The translations under genes and the position numbers were made by a program. From Metaruminococcus_A sp003150405 (GTDB lineage Bacteria > Bacillota > Clostridia > Oscillospirales > Ruminococcaceae), in assembly GCA_902489745.1 (NCBI GenBank), contig CABUBB010000014.1, forward strand, positions 1-56,709: 56,709 bases of DNA. Reading direction: 5' to 3'. The notes under the pieces were generated by a model. That model saw only the letters and a program-made list of their open reading frames with translations, was not told the DNA's origin and did no database searches. Positions 17,275-24,206 of this stretch are shown here, piece after piece (position 1 is the first letter of the stretch; every line of letters starts with the position of its first letter).

Positions 17275-17718
17275 ATAATTTCTTCCCGCTGATTTAAATT
17301 CTGGGATTCCATTTGGAAAATCTTCAGGCCAATAATTAATATGTGGCTTTTCAAAATTAGGAACACCATAACGCGGAGATGTCCAACTAATTCGATGATC
17401 ATGTGGATTGCTGTGTGCCCAAGGCCGTTTGTGGTCTGTATAATGTCGTTCAGCAATTGCCCTTCCATCCTCACCAATTTTTGTTTCTACTCTGGTACCG
17501 TCTTTCGCATAGGATACTTTAATCTCACCCGGTGTACCGATGAAACGATAATCTCCAGGTTTGGACGGCCTCCACTCTCCGCCATAGGCGCTTCCGCCGC
17601 CTTTACCGATCAGGTACGGCTCTATTGTATCACAAAATTTGTGATATGCACCACCAATTTTGAAGGCCTCTAGGTCCTTCTTCTGAAGTCTTAACTCATA
17701 GCAAAAAAGAAAGCCTGT
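17275..17718 (-). pseudogene. 5'-truncated DUF4417 end plus tail module A (headless cassette)
   Basis: Open frame without a start codon, beginning just after a TGA. It starts abruptly inside the DUF4417 C-terminus (YELRLQKKDLEAFKIGGAYH) and continues through GGGSAYGGEWRPSKPGDYRFIG. The tail module follows, with GTRVETKIGEDGRAIAERHYTDH and SNPHDHRISWTS, and runs in frame into partner A. The first ~132 bases are 94% identical to the corresponding part of the complete DUF4417 gene at 19401-19532. This is a duplicated cassette lacking its own head, so it is not translatable from a normal start as it stands. Confidence 0.75.
17569..17700. repeat. 132-bp direct repeat, copy 1 (DUF4417 3' end)
   Basis: Matches 19401-19532 over 132 bases with 8 differences and no gaps by my comparison. 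Long enough to serve homologous recombination between the complete head gene and this headless cassette. Confidence 0.85.
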
Positions 17719-17775
17719 TCACGAACGTTTGCAGGGCCTTCTCTTCTTTAACTGAGCAACAGTAGGTATTAAAAA

Positions 17776-17802
17776 ATGCAGCAATATCAACGGTTTACAG
17801 GC
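17776..17802. repeat. Cassette 3'-flank repeat, copy 2
   Basis: 27 bases identical to 18471-18497 (begins ATGCAGCAATATCAACGG). It sits downstream of the stop of partner B on the minus strand. Confidence 0.85.
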
Positions 17803-17820
17803 CACCATAAAGGACTTTTC

Positions 17821-18114
17821 TCAAATTGTACGATCAAGTACTGTAACCCGCGTAATGACATCCCGCAGGCGGTCACCACCGACGATATATTCAAGAGCAT
17901 CGTCAGAAGAGTTGAATACCCGCTCGGTCTCGGGTCGGTTCCATAAATAGATCGAAATTTTTTTGCCATCTCCATAGGGGACGATACCAAAGTGAATCCC
18001 CTTCCATGTAAGCTCAACCTCACCGCCGCATCGCATGCACCATTTGAAATCGCTGATCGTCGTAAAGCGGTTATCCTCCAAAGTGTTTCGAGATTTTTGA
18101 ATGTGCCAATCCAT
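17821..18114 (-). CDS. Array partner protein B (small paralogous family, unknown function)
   Basis: 97 residues from ATG 18114, placed after CGGAGG; a longer in-frame start at 18210 lies within the tail module. Shares the array signature: EDNRFTTISDFKWCMRCGGEVELTWKG, then a divergent middle, then GGDRLRDVITRVTVLDRTI. Soluble. As with the other copies, the frame is open upstream into the tail module, so both a short and a fused product are possible. Confidence 0.7.
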   Translation of the reverse strand: MDWHIQKSRNTLEDNRFTTISDFKWCMRCGGEVELTWKGIHFGIVPYGDGKKISIYLWNRPETERVFNSSDDALEYIVGGDRLRDVITRVTVLDRTI

Positions 18115-18396
18115 ATTACAATTATACCTCCGGTATGCTTTGAAGTCAGGAATGTTTCCGCTCCAATAATTCTGCACCTTTCCCCAAATCAAACGATTTT
18201 CATCCCACATAATTTCGTGGTCATGGGGAACTGAGTGTTTTGAAGAGTTACCGTGATCCGAATAGTGGCGCTCGCGAACCGCTAATCCATTTTCACCGAT
18301 TTTTGTTTCCCGTAAATTGCCATTTCGATCCGTTGTGCGGTTGATCGTCCCAGGCTCTCCGATGAAACGATAATCTTCAGGTTTGGACGGCCTCCA
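18115..18396 (-). pseudogene. Headless tail module B
   Basis: Begins at the TGGAGGCCG junction (WRPSKPEDYRFIG), with no DUF4417 sequence before it and no start codon in frame. Contains the tail motifs NLRETKIGENGLAVRERHYSDH and VPHDHEIMWDEN, diverged from module A, and reads in frame into partner B. The abrupt join at WRPSKP points to a recombination breakpoint at that conserved site. Confidence 0.7.
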
Positions 18397-18470
18397 AAGG
18401 AAGCCTGCAAAGTTCCGCTCATAGACACTTGCAGGGCTTTCTTAATTTTGGTAATGATAGGCTTAGAGGA

Positions 18471-18512
18471 ATGCAGCAATATCAACGGTTTACAGGCTAT
18501 CAACAAGAGGTT
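18471..18512. repeat. Cassette 3'-flank repeat, copy 3 (longest)
   Basis: Contains both the 27-base element shared with copy 2 and the CAGGCTATCAACAAGAGG element shared with copy 1, so it links the two. It lies downstream of partner C. Confidence 0.85.
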
Positions 18513-18516
18513 TATT

Positions 18517-18795
18517 TTAAACCGAACGAGAGATGACCGTCACTTGCGTAATCACGTCACGTAGGCGGTCATTGCCTACCCTATATTCAAGGACAGCATC
18601 TGGTGTGCTACATATTTTTTCACAGCTTCCGTCTATGTGGGCAATACAATATCCAATATCAGAAAAACATACACCGCATACAATGCCGTTCCAACGAAAG
18701 ACTGGTTCGCCGCCACGGAGGATACACTCTTTAAATTCAGATATCGTTTTAAATCGGTTATCTTCTTCTGTATTAAAACCGTATTTCATAATCAT
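18517..18795 (-). CDS. Array partner protein C (orphan copy)
   Basis: 92 residues (second Met at 18789 also possible). EDNRFKTISEFKECILRGGEPVFRWNG and GNDRLRDVITQVTVISRSV are the family signatures. Unlike the others it has lost nearly all of its tail module. Only about 30 bases matching the GEIKVSYAK part of module A remain upstream, followed by a stop. It may therefore be translated only as a free small protein. Confidence 0.7.
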   Translation of the reverse strand: MIMKYGFNTEEDNRFKTISEFKECILRGGEPVFRWNGIVCGVCFSDIGYCIAHIDGSCEKICSTPDAVLEYRVGNDRLRDVITQVTVISRSV

Positions 18796-18837
18796 ACCAT
18801 CTTCGCATAGGGTACTTTAATCTCACCTTTCGCTATT

Positions 18838-19122
18838 TTATATTGTTCTGTCTGTAACTGTAACTTGCGTAATAACATCTCTCAAGCGATCTTTACCAAC
18901 CATATAGTTGAGAACTTCATCTGCTGTATCATAGAGTTTTTCTGTTTCCTGGCGATAACTCACAGAAATGGCAATTTTATCCTTGCGGTGTGTAACGTTG
19001 TATACGATACCATTCCACGTAAATTCCACCTCACCATGCCACTTCATGCAATTCTTAAAATCACTTATGGTAACAAATCTATTCTGCTCATAGGTATTTG
19101 CGGGTACAATTTTATTCTTCAT
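18838..19122 (-). CDS. Array partner protein D (next to the complete DUF4417 gene)
   Basis: 94 residues from ATG 19122, eight bases after GGAGGTG, the best ribosome site among the four partner genes. Carries EQNRFVTISDFKNCMKWHGEVEFTWNG and GKDRLRDVITQVTVTDRTI. It directly follows tail module D in the same frame, and is the partner of the only complete head gene. Confidence 0.72.
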   Translation of the reverse strand: MKNKIVPANTYEQNRFVTISDFKNCMKWHGEVEFTWNGIVYNVTHRKDKIAISVSYRQETEKLYDTADEVLNYMVGKDRLRDVITQVTVTDRTI

Positions 19123-19389
19123 ATAGTACACACCTCCAAATTGCTTAAACTCCGGCGCGCCATTCGGATAATTGACAGCAGGCTGTAGATCAGGAAACCC
19201 TGCCGGATTATCCCATCGTATAGGGTGATCATGCGGATTAGTATGCGCCCATGGTTGTTTATGATCTGTGTAATGACGTTCTAACGTTGCGTGTCCATCT
19301 TCACCTATCTTTGTTTCAACACGATATCCATTCTTGTATGTTGTTTTGATTTCGCCCGGTTCGCCTAAGAAACGTTGATCTCTGGCTTT
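19123..19389 (-). pseudogene. Tail module D, out of frame with its DUF4417 head by one base
   Basis: Encodes ARDQRFLGEPGEIK, RVETKIGEDGHATLERHYTDH and TNPHDHPIRWDNPAGFP, then joins partner D in frame. A run of five A (minus strand, 19387-19391) puts it in the -1 frame relative to the DUF4417 gene, which stops at 19365. Six A would restore one continuous protein of head, tail and partner. Sequencing error, a phase-variable run or ribosomal slippage at AAAAAG could each explain it. Confidence 0.7.
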
Positions 19390-20186
19390 TTAGGGCTGGG
19401 CCTCCACTCTCCGCCATAGGCGCTTCCGCCGCCTTTACCGATCAGGTACGGTTCTATTGTATCACAAAATTTGTGATATGTACCACCAATTTTGAAGGCC
19501 TCTAAGTCTTCCTTCTGAAGCCTTGGCTCATAGTTCATGTATCTCCAAGAACTGCGCTCGTAATCCACAGAAACAAGATCACCCTGCATTTCAGGAAAAG
19601 GCGTATTGTAGCAAATGATCTTTTCCGGCTCAATCCTCCGCAGCATTTCATTGTAGCCTGTCATGAACCACTCCTTCTGGTCGCAGCGGTTGCCGTGCGC
19701 AGACGCCATGTAGGTGGAGACTGCAACAGCACTGCCCTTTTCAATTCCCTCAAAACAGAAGCCGAAGGTGGATTCATCGCCCCAGTTGACCGTTGGAATC
19801 ACACGAATCCCCTTGGATGCCCAGTAAGCGCCGCACCAGCGGTTGCGGAAAACATTGTAGAGCTGCATGACCGGCGCCATTTCCAAATACAGGCTGAAAT
19901 CAGGAGAAAGCACCGCCCGATAACGTGAGAGTTTTTCGATGTCATTATCCGGATTTTTCCACACTCTTTCAAACTTGTAATCGTAAAGAAAGAAATGCAC
20001 CATTCGATCAAGATGGCTTTGATCCTCAAGGTGGGTCTTATCGAACCCTATCAATAAAAGATCGTCAAAGTCACCAGGCTTGACTTGAAACTTTGGAATG
20101 ATAGGAATTTGCAGTTTTCCTTTGCCGGGAAACTGATTGCGGAGCAGGGATTGACTGGTACGATAACTGTAATTTTCTTCGGTCAT
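19365..20186 (-). CDS. DUF4417 protein (head gene of the cassette array)
   Basis: 273 residues from ATG 20186 (MTEENYSYRT), six bases after AGGAGG; a frame six codons longer lacks a ribosome site. The central part (LLLIGFDKTH, HFFLYDYKFERVW, YRAVLSPDFSLYLEMAP, RVIPTVNWGDESTFGFCFEGI, VSTYMASAHGNR) is what I recall for DUF4417, a family of unknown activity often carried by phages and mobile elements. The C-terminal linker GGGSAYGGEWRP leads to the tail module, but the frame is lost at an A run and the protein ends in KKPEINVS. Soluble, no signal peptide. It is the only complete head in the array and lies directly downstream of a tRNA-Leu gene. Confidence 0.8.
   Translation of the reverse strand: MTEENYSYRTSQSLLRNQFPGKGKLQIPIIPKFQVKPGDFDDLLLIGFDKTHLEDQSHLDRMVHFFLYDYKFERVWKNPDNDIEKLSRYRAVLSPDFSLYLEMAPVMQLYNVFRNRWCGAYWASKGIRVIPTVNWGDESTFGFCFEGIEKGSAVAVSTYMASAHGNRCDQKEWFMTGYNEMLRRIEPEKIICYNTPFPEMQGDLVSVDYERSSWRYMNYEPRLQKEDLEAFKIGGTYHKFCDTIEPYLIGKGGGSAYGGEWRPSPKKPEINVS
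19401..19532. repeat. 132-bp direct repeat, copy 2 (DUF4417 3' end)
   Basis: Counterpart of 17569-17700, 124 of 132 bases identical by eye. Recombination between the two copies would delete the intervening cassettes and join the head to tail A. Confidence 0.85.
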
Positions 20187-20292
20187 ACAGAACCTCCTAT
20201 ACATAGCAAGGAAAAAATCCTTTTATATGCAGGCCCCAAACTGAGGAAAGTTGCACATTGCTGTACAACAATCAAAACAATTATTAAGAACC

Positions 20293-20334
20293 GTAAAAAA
20301 CCGGTGCGTTTTATAAGAACGCACCGGTTTTTTA
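20293..20334. terminator. Strong symmetric hairpin terminator
   Basis: GTAAAAAACCGGTGCGTT pairs with AACGCACCGGTTTTTTAC. It lies upstream of the DUF4417 gene and downstream of the tRNA, insulating the array. Confidence 0.8.
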
Positions 20335-20385
20335 CACTGCAAATAGATACCCGCCATAAAAGCAAGCCATAGACTCACAAAAAAC

Positions 20386-20429
20386 AAAACCTTGTAAACG
20401 CCCTATTCATGAGCTTTTACAAGGTTTTT
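20386..20429 (-). terminator. Terminator of the tRNA-Leu gene
   Basis: On the minus strand AAAAACCTTGTAAA pairs with TTTACAAGGTTTT, starting a few bases after the tRNA CCA end and followed by GTTTTTTG. Confidence 0.75.
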
Positions 20430-20432
20430 CAT

Positions 20433-20516
20433 TGGTGCGAGTGACGGGACTTGAACCCGTACGCCATAGACACACGCCCCTCAAACGTGCCTGTCTGCCA
20501 GTTCCAGCACACTCGC
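20433..20516 (-). tRNA. tRNA-Leu (anticodon GAG), CCA encoded
   Basis: 84 bases on the minus strand starting GCGAGTGTGCTGG and ending CTCGCACCA. Acceptor arm GCGAGTG/CACTCGC. The TTGAGGG anticodon loop sits in a CACGT/GCGTG stem and gives GAG. The long variable arm expected for tRNA-Leu and a T arm with GGTTCAAGTCC are visible. It is next to the cassette array; tRNA genes are common insertion points for mobile DNA. Confidence 0.93.
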
Positions 20517-20738
20517 ATTCAGCTTTTCTATTATAACAAGCATATTTGGGCTTGTCAAGTGTTTTTCGCAAAAACATTGCCCTTTTGAAGGAGTGCTTTT
20601 ACACTCCCGCATGGAGAAGCAGGCAGCCTCTCCGTCTTTAACGCATCTTCAAAAAACCAACTCCTCCTTTTCCCTGTACGATTCCAGTAAAAAATGTTAT
20701 AATAAGACCATTCACAGCAAAGCAGGTGTTATCAAATT

Positions 20739-21224
20739 ATGGCAGAACTGAAAACCAACGTCATGCGGATTTTAGACAAGGCGAAAATTCCATATCAAGC
20801 GCACTTTTATCCGCATCAGGATGGATTAATTGACGGCGTCTCTACCGCACAGAAACTCGGCGAAGACCCGGCGCGCGTCTTTAAAACCCTTGTAACCAAA
20901 GGGGCATCCGGCCGGTATCACGTATTTGAAGTTCCGGTCGCCGAAGAACTGGATTTGAAAAAAGCGGCAAAAGCAGCTGGGGAAAAATCGGTAGCGATGA
21001 TCCACGTTAGCGAAATCAATGCCGTGACCGGATACATTCGTGGGGGCTGCTCCCCCATTGGGATGAAAAAGCAACACCCCACCGTTCTCGATGAAACAGC
21101 GCGGCAGTTTGAAACCATTTATGTAAGCGGCGGAAAAATTGGAGCCCAAGTTGAATTAAACCCCAACGACCTTGCCGTATTTATCCACGCTAGTTATGCG
21201 CCGTTGACCTTGAAGCAGGATTAA
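20739..21224 (+). CDS. ybaK: Cys-tRNA(Pro)/Cys-tRNA(Cys) deacylase, YbaK/EbsC family
   Basis: 161-residue trans-editing enzyme that hydrolyses mischarged aminoacyl-tRNA, chiefly Cys-tRNA(Pro). Family features: KTNVMRILDKAKIPYQAHFY at the N-terminus, the VFKTLVTKG segment with the conserved Lys, VPVAEELDLKKAAKAAGEKSV, and the GYIRGGCSPIGMKKQHPT signature. An AGGTG ribosome site and a TATAAT (20698-20703) lie upstream. Single-gene unit with its own terminator. Confidence 0.93.
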   Translation: MAELKTNVMRILDKAKIPYQAHFYPHQDGLIDGVSTAQKLGEDPARVFKTLVTKGASGRYHVFEVPVAEELDLKKAAKAAGEKSVAMIHVSEINAVTGYIRGGCSPIGMKKQHPTVLDETARQFETIYVSGGKIGAQVELNPNDLAVFIHASYAPLTLKQD

Positions 21225-21285
21225 TCGGCTGACAGGTGCATTTGGCCGCTCGCCTAAGCGGACAAACCGGTTGTTATAAAATTAC

Positions 21286-21319
21286 AAAAATCCCGTGGGA
21301 TACTCCCCACGGGATTTTA
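21286..21319. terminator. Bidirectional terminator between ybaK and the leu operon
   Basis: AAAATCCCGTGGG pairs with CCCACGGGATTTT, with a short loop and flanking A and T tracts. It serves both convergent transcripts. Confidence 0.85.
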
Positions 21320-21344
21320 CTTTTTCAAATGCACTTGCGCCTCA

Positions 21345-22415
21345 TTACAGCGCAGCAACAATCAAATCGCCCATTTCGGTGCAGGAGACAAGATGGCAGC
21401 CGCCGCTCATAATGTCGCCGGTGCGATGTCCCGTCTGCAGCACTGTTTTGACCGCGGCTTCAATCTCATCCGCCTCTTTGTCCATATCAAAGGAGAAGCG
21501 GAGCATCATGGCAGCCGAGAGGATGGTCGCAATCGGATTCGCTTTGTTCTGTCCTGCAATATCCGGCGCAGAGCCGCCGCTCGGCTCATAGAGGCCGAAC
21601 TTGGTCTCATTGAGGCTGGCGGAAGCGAGCATTCCAATCGAACCGGTTACCATGCTCGCCTCATCCGAGAGGATGTCGCCAAACATGTTTTCGGTCAGCA
21701 GCACGTCAAATTGCTTTGGATCCTTGACCAACTGCATAGCGGCATTGTCGACCAGCATATCCACGCACTCCACATCCGAGTAGTCTTTGGCAACCTCGTG
21801 AACGACTGCGCGCCAGAGGCGGGAGGAATCGAGTACGTTGGCTTTATCAACGCTGGTGACGCGTTTCCGGCGCTTCCGGGCAATCTCAAAGGCTTTGATA
21901 GCAATGCGCCGGATTTCCTCTTCAGTGTAAATAAGGGTATCTTTGGCAAACCGAACGCCGTCCTTTTCCCCCTGTTCCCGCTCGCCAAAGTAAAGGCCGC
22001 CGGTCAGTTCACGCATGACGACAAAGTCAAAACCGTCCCCGATGATTTCATCGCGCAGCGGGCAGGCCGAACGCAGCTCATTGTAAAGCACCGCTGGGCG
22101 GACATTCGCGAACAGCCCCAGCCCTTTGCGGATGCCGAGCAGCCCCGCCTCCGGGCGGAGGTGGCCGGGCAGGGTATCCCATTTCGGGCCGCCGACCGAG
22201 CCGAGCAGCACCGCATCGGCCTTACGGGCGGTTTCCAGCGCCTCGTCGGTGAGGGGGACCCCGGTGGCGTCAATCGAAACGCCTCCCATCAAAATATCGG
22301 TGTAATGAAAGGTGTGGCCGTGTTTTTCACAGACGGCGTCCAACACCTTGAGAGCCTCGCCGACGATTTCCGGGCCAATGCCGTCGCCGCGGATGACGGT
22401 GATGTTCTTTTCCAT
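21345..22415 (-). CDS. leuB: 3-isopropylmalate dehydrogenase (also 3-methylmalate dehydrogenase)
   Basis: 356 residues, normal for LeuB: NAD-dependent oxidative decarboxylation of 3-isopropylmalate, or of 3-methylmalate in the citramalate route. Motifs: VIRGDGIGPEIV at the N-terminus, the substrate-loop arginines in VMRELTGGLYFGERE, the VDNAAMQL segment with the catalytic region, and MFGDILSDEASMVTGSIGML with the metal-binding aspartates. GSAPDIAGQNKANPIA is the NAD-binding signature. Last gene of the operon ilvB-cimA-leuC-leuD-leuB, 11 bases after leuD. With cimA in the operon it probably serves isoleucine as well as leucine synthesis. Confidence 0.95.
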   Translation of the reverse strand: MEKNITVIRGDGIGPEIVGEALKVLDAVCEKHGHTFHYTDILMGGVSIDATGVPLTDEALETARKADAVLLGSVGGPKWDTLPGHLRPEAGLLGIRKGLGLFANVRPAVLYNELRSACPLRDEIIGDGFDFVVMRELTGGLYFGEREQGEKDGVRFAKDTLIYTEEEIRRIAIKAFEIARKRRKRVTSVDKANVLDSSRLWRAVVHEVAKDYSDVECVDMLVDNAAMQLVKDPKQFDVLLTENMFGDILSDEASMVTGSIGMLASASLNETKFGLYEPSGGSAPDIAGQNKANPIATILSAAMMLRFSFDMDKEADEIEAAVKTVLQTGHRTGDIMSGGCHLVSCTEMGDLIVAAL

Positions 22416-22426
22416 AAACCCACCCC

Positions 22427-22909
22427 TTACTGTTTCAGTGAATTCAGCAGGCCGTTTTTGTTGATGATGTTCTTGATAAACTCCGGGAACGGGTGCGCCT
22501 GATACTGCTCATTCCGGGTGACGTTGGTGATGACACCGGTGTCAAAGTCGACCTCCACTTCATCACCGTTCTGAATCTTCTCCGCCGCTTCGGGGCACTC
22601 AAGGATTGCCAAGCCAATATTGATGGCGTTGCGGTAGAAAATGCGTGCAAAGGTCGCGGCAATAACGCAGGAAATACCGCTCTCCTTAATGGCGATGGGA
22701 GCATGCTCACGGGAGGAGCCGCAGCCGAAATTCGCCTGGCCGACCATGATATCACCCTGCTTAACGTTATGAATAAAGTCTTTGTCGATATCCTCCATGC
22801 AGTGGGAGGCAAGCTCCTTGTGGTCGGAGGTGTTGAGGTACCGCGCCGGGATGATGACATCGGTATCAATATTGTCGCCGTATTTATGAACGGTTCCATG
22901 TGCTTTCAT
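22427..22909 (-). CDS. leuD: Isopropylmalate isomerase small subunit
   Basis: 160 residues, the short archaeal/clostridial LeuD type. GDNIDTDVIIPARYL and the swivel-domain loop NFGCGSSREHAPIA (substrate recognition) are clear. Forms the aconitase-like isomerase with LeuC, whose gene lies 17 bases upstream. Acts on 2-isopropylmalate or citramalate. Confidence 0.95.
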   Translation of the reverse strand: MKAHGTVHKYGDNIDTDVIIPARYLNTSDHKELASHCMEDIDKDFIHNVKQGDIMVGQANFGCGSSREHAPIAIKESGISCVIAATFARIFYRNAINIGLAILECPEAAEKIQNGDEVEVDFDTGVITNVTRNEQYQAHPFPEFIKNIINKNGLLNSLKQ

Positions 22910-22926
22910 TGGTAATCCTCCCTTTG

Positions 22927-24189
22927 TTATAAAACGTCTTTGACGTCGGCAATTTTGCCTGCGATGGCGGAAGCGGCGGCAATGGCCGGGCTTGCAAGGT
23001 AAACCTCGCTTTCGGTGTGGCCCATGCGGCCGACAAAGTTGCGGTTGGTGGTGGCGACAGCGCGCTCACCCGCCGCAAGAATACCCATGTACCCGCCGAG
23101 GCAGGGGCCGCAGGTCGGGGTAGAGACAGCGCAGCCGGCTTCCACAAAAATATCCATATAACCGCGTTTCACGCATTCCAGCCAGATCTTCTGGGTGGCC
23201 GGGATGATGATGCAGCGCACGTGTTTGGCAATCTTTTTGCCTTTGAGGATTTCCGCCGCGGTCTCCATATCTGACATCCGCCCGTTGGTGCAGGAGCCAA
23301 TGACCACCTGGTCGATCTTCACGTCGCCCACCTGGTCGATGGATTTGGCATTCTCCGGCAGATGCGGGAAGGAAACGGTGGATTTAATCTGGGACAGGTC
23401 GAGGTCGATGACACGGGTGTATTCCGCATCCGGGTCGGCGGTATAGATTTTGTAGGGACGGTCAACGCGCTCTTTCATGTAAGCAATGGTGACATCATCC
23501 ACCTCAAAAATGCCGTTTTTCGCACCCGCTTCAATGGCCATGTTGGCCATGCAGAGGCGGTCGTCCATCGTGAGGCTTTTCAGGCCTTCGCCGCCGAATT
23601 CCATCGACTGGTAAAGAGCGCCGTCCACCCCGATCATGCCGATGATGTGCAGAATCACGTCCTTGCCGCTCACCCATTTGTTCAGCTTGCCCTTGAGGTT
23701 GAAGCGGATCGCAGAAGGGACCTTGAACCAGGCTTCCCCTGTCGCCATGCCGGCCGCCATATCGGTGGAACCGACGCCGGTGGAAAAAGCGCCGAGCGCA
23801 CCGTAGGTGCAGGTGTGGGAATCCGCACCGATGATGAGCTCGCCCGCGCAGACCAGCCCTTTTTCCGGAAGCAGCGCATGCTCAATGCCCATCTCACCGA
23901 CGTCAAAGTAGTTGACAACACCCATGCGGTCCGCGAAGTCGCGGCACTGCTTGCACTGGGTCGCCGCCTTGATGTCCTTGTTCGGGACAAAGTGATCCAT
24001 GACCAGCGAAATCTTATTCTGGTCAAACACGTGGTCAAACCCTGCTTTCTCGAACTCGTTGATGGCGACCGGCGCGGTGATGTCGTTGCCGAGCACCATA
24101 TCCAGCTTTGCGTTGATGAGCTGCCCGGCCTCAACCTTGTCAAGACCCGCGTGGGCGGCCAGGATTTTCTGACTCATTGTCATCCCCAT
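22927..24189 (-). CDS. leuC: Isopropylmalate isomerase large subunit
   Basis: 420 residues, the length of the two-subunit clostridial type. GADSHTCTYGALGAFSTGVGS and VIGSCTNGRMSD are aconitase signatures. The three [4Fe-4S] ligands are Cys residues in IGSCTNG and in the later VSTPTCGPCLGG. AAGGAG lies upstream of the chosen ATG; an ATG three codons later is also possible. Follows cimA by 17 bases in the operon. Confidence 0.95.
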   Translation of the reverse strand: MGMTMSQKILAAHAGLDKVEAGQLINAKLDMVLGNDITAPVAINEFEKAGFDHVFDQNKISLVMDHFVPNKDIKAATQCKQCRDFADRMGVVNYFDVGEMGIEHALLPEKGLVCAGELIIGADSHTCTYGALGAFSTGVGSTDMAAGMATGEAWFKVPSAIRFNLKGKLNKWVSGKDVILHIIGMIGVDGALYQSMEFGGEGLKSLTMDDRLCMANMAIEAGAKNGIFEVDDVTIAYMKERVDRPYKIYTADPDAEYTRVIDLDLSQIKSTVSFPHLPENAKSIDQVGDVKIDQVVIGSCTNGRMSDMETAAEILKGKKIAKHVRCIIIPATQKIWLECVKRGYMDIFVEAGCAVSTPTCGPCLGGYMGILAAGERAVATTNRNFVGRMGHTESEVYLASPAIAAASAIAGKIADVKDVL

Positions 24190-24206
24190 TGTTTACTACA
24201 CTCCTT

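Noticed and set aside
16967..18512. CRISPR-like array from the repeated flanks
   Set aside because: The repeats are few, unequally spaced by 0.7-0.8 kb and separated by coding modules; no cas genes are present.
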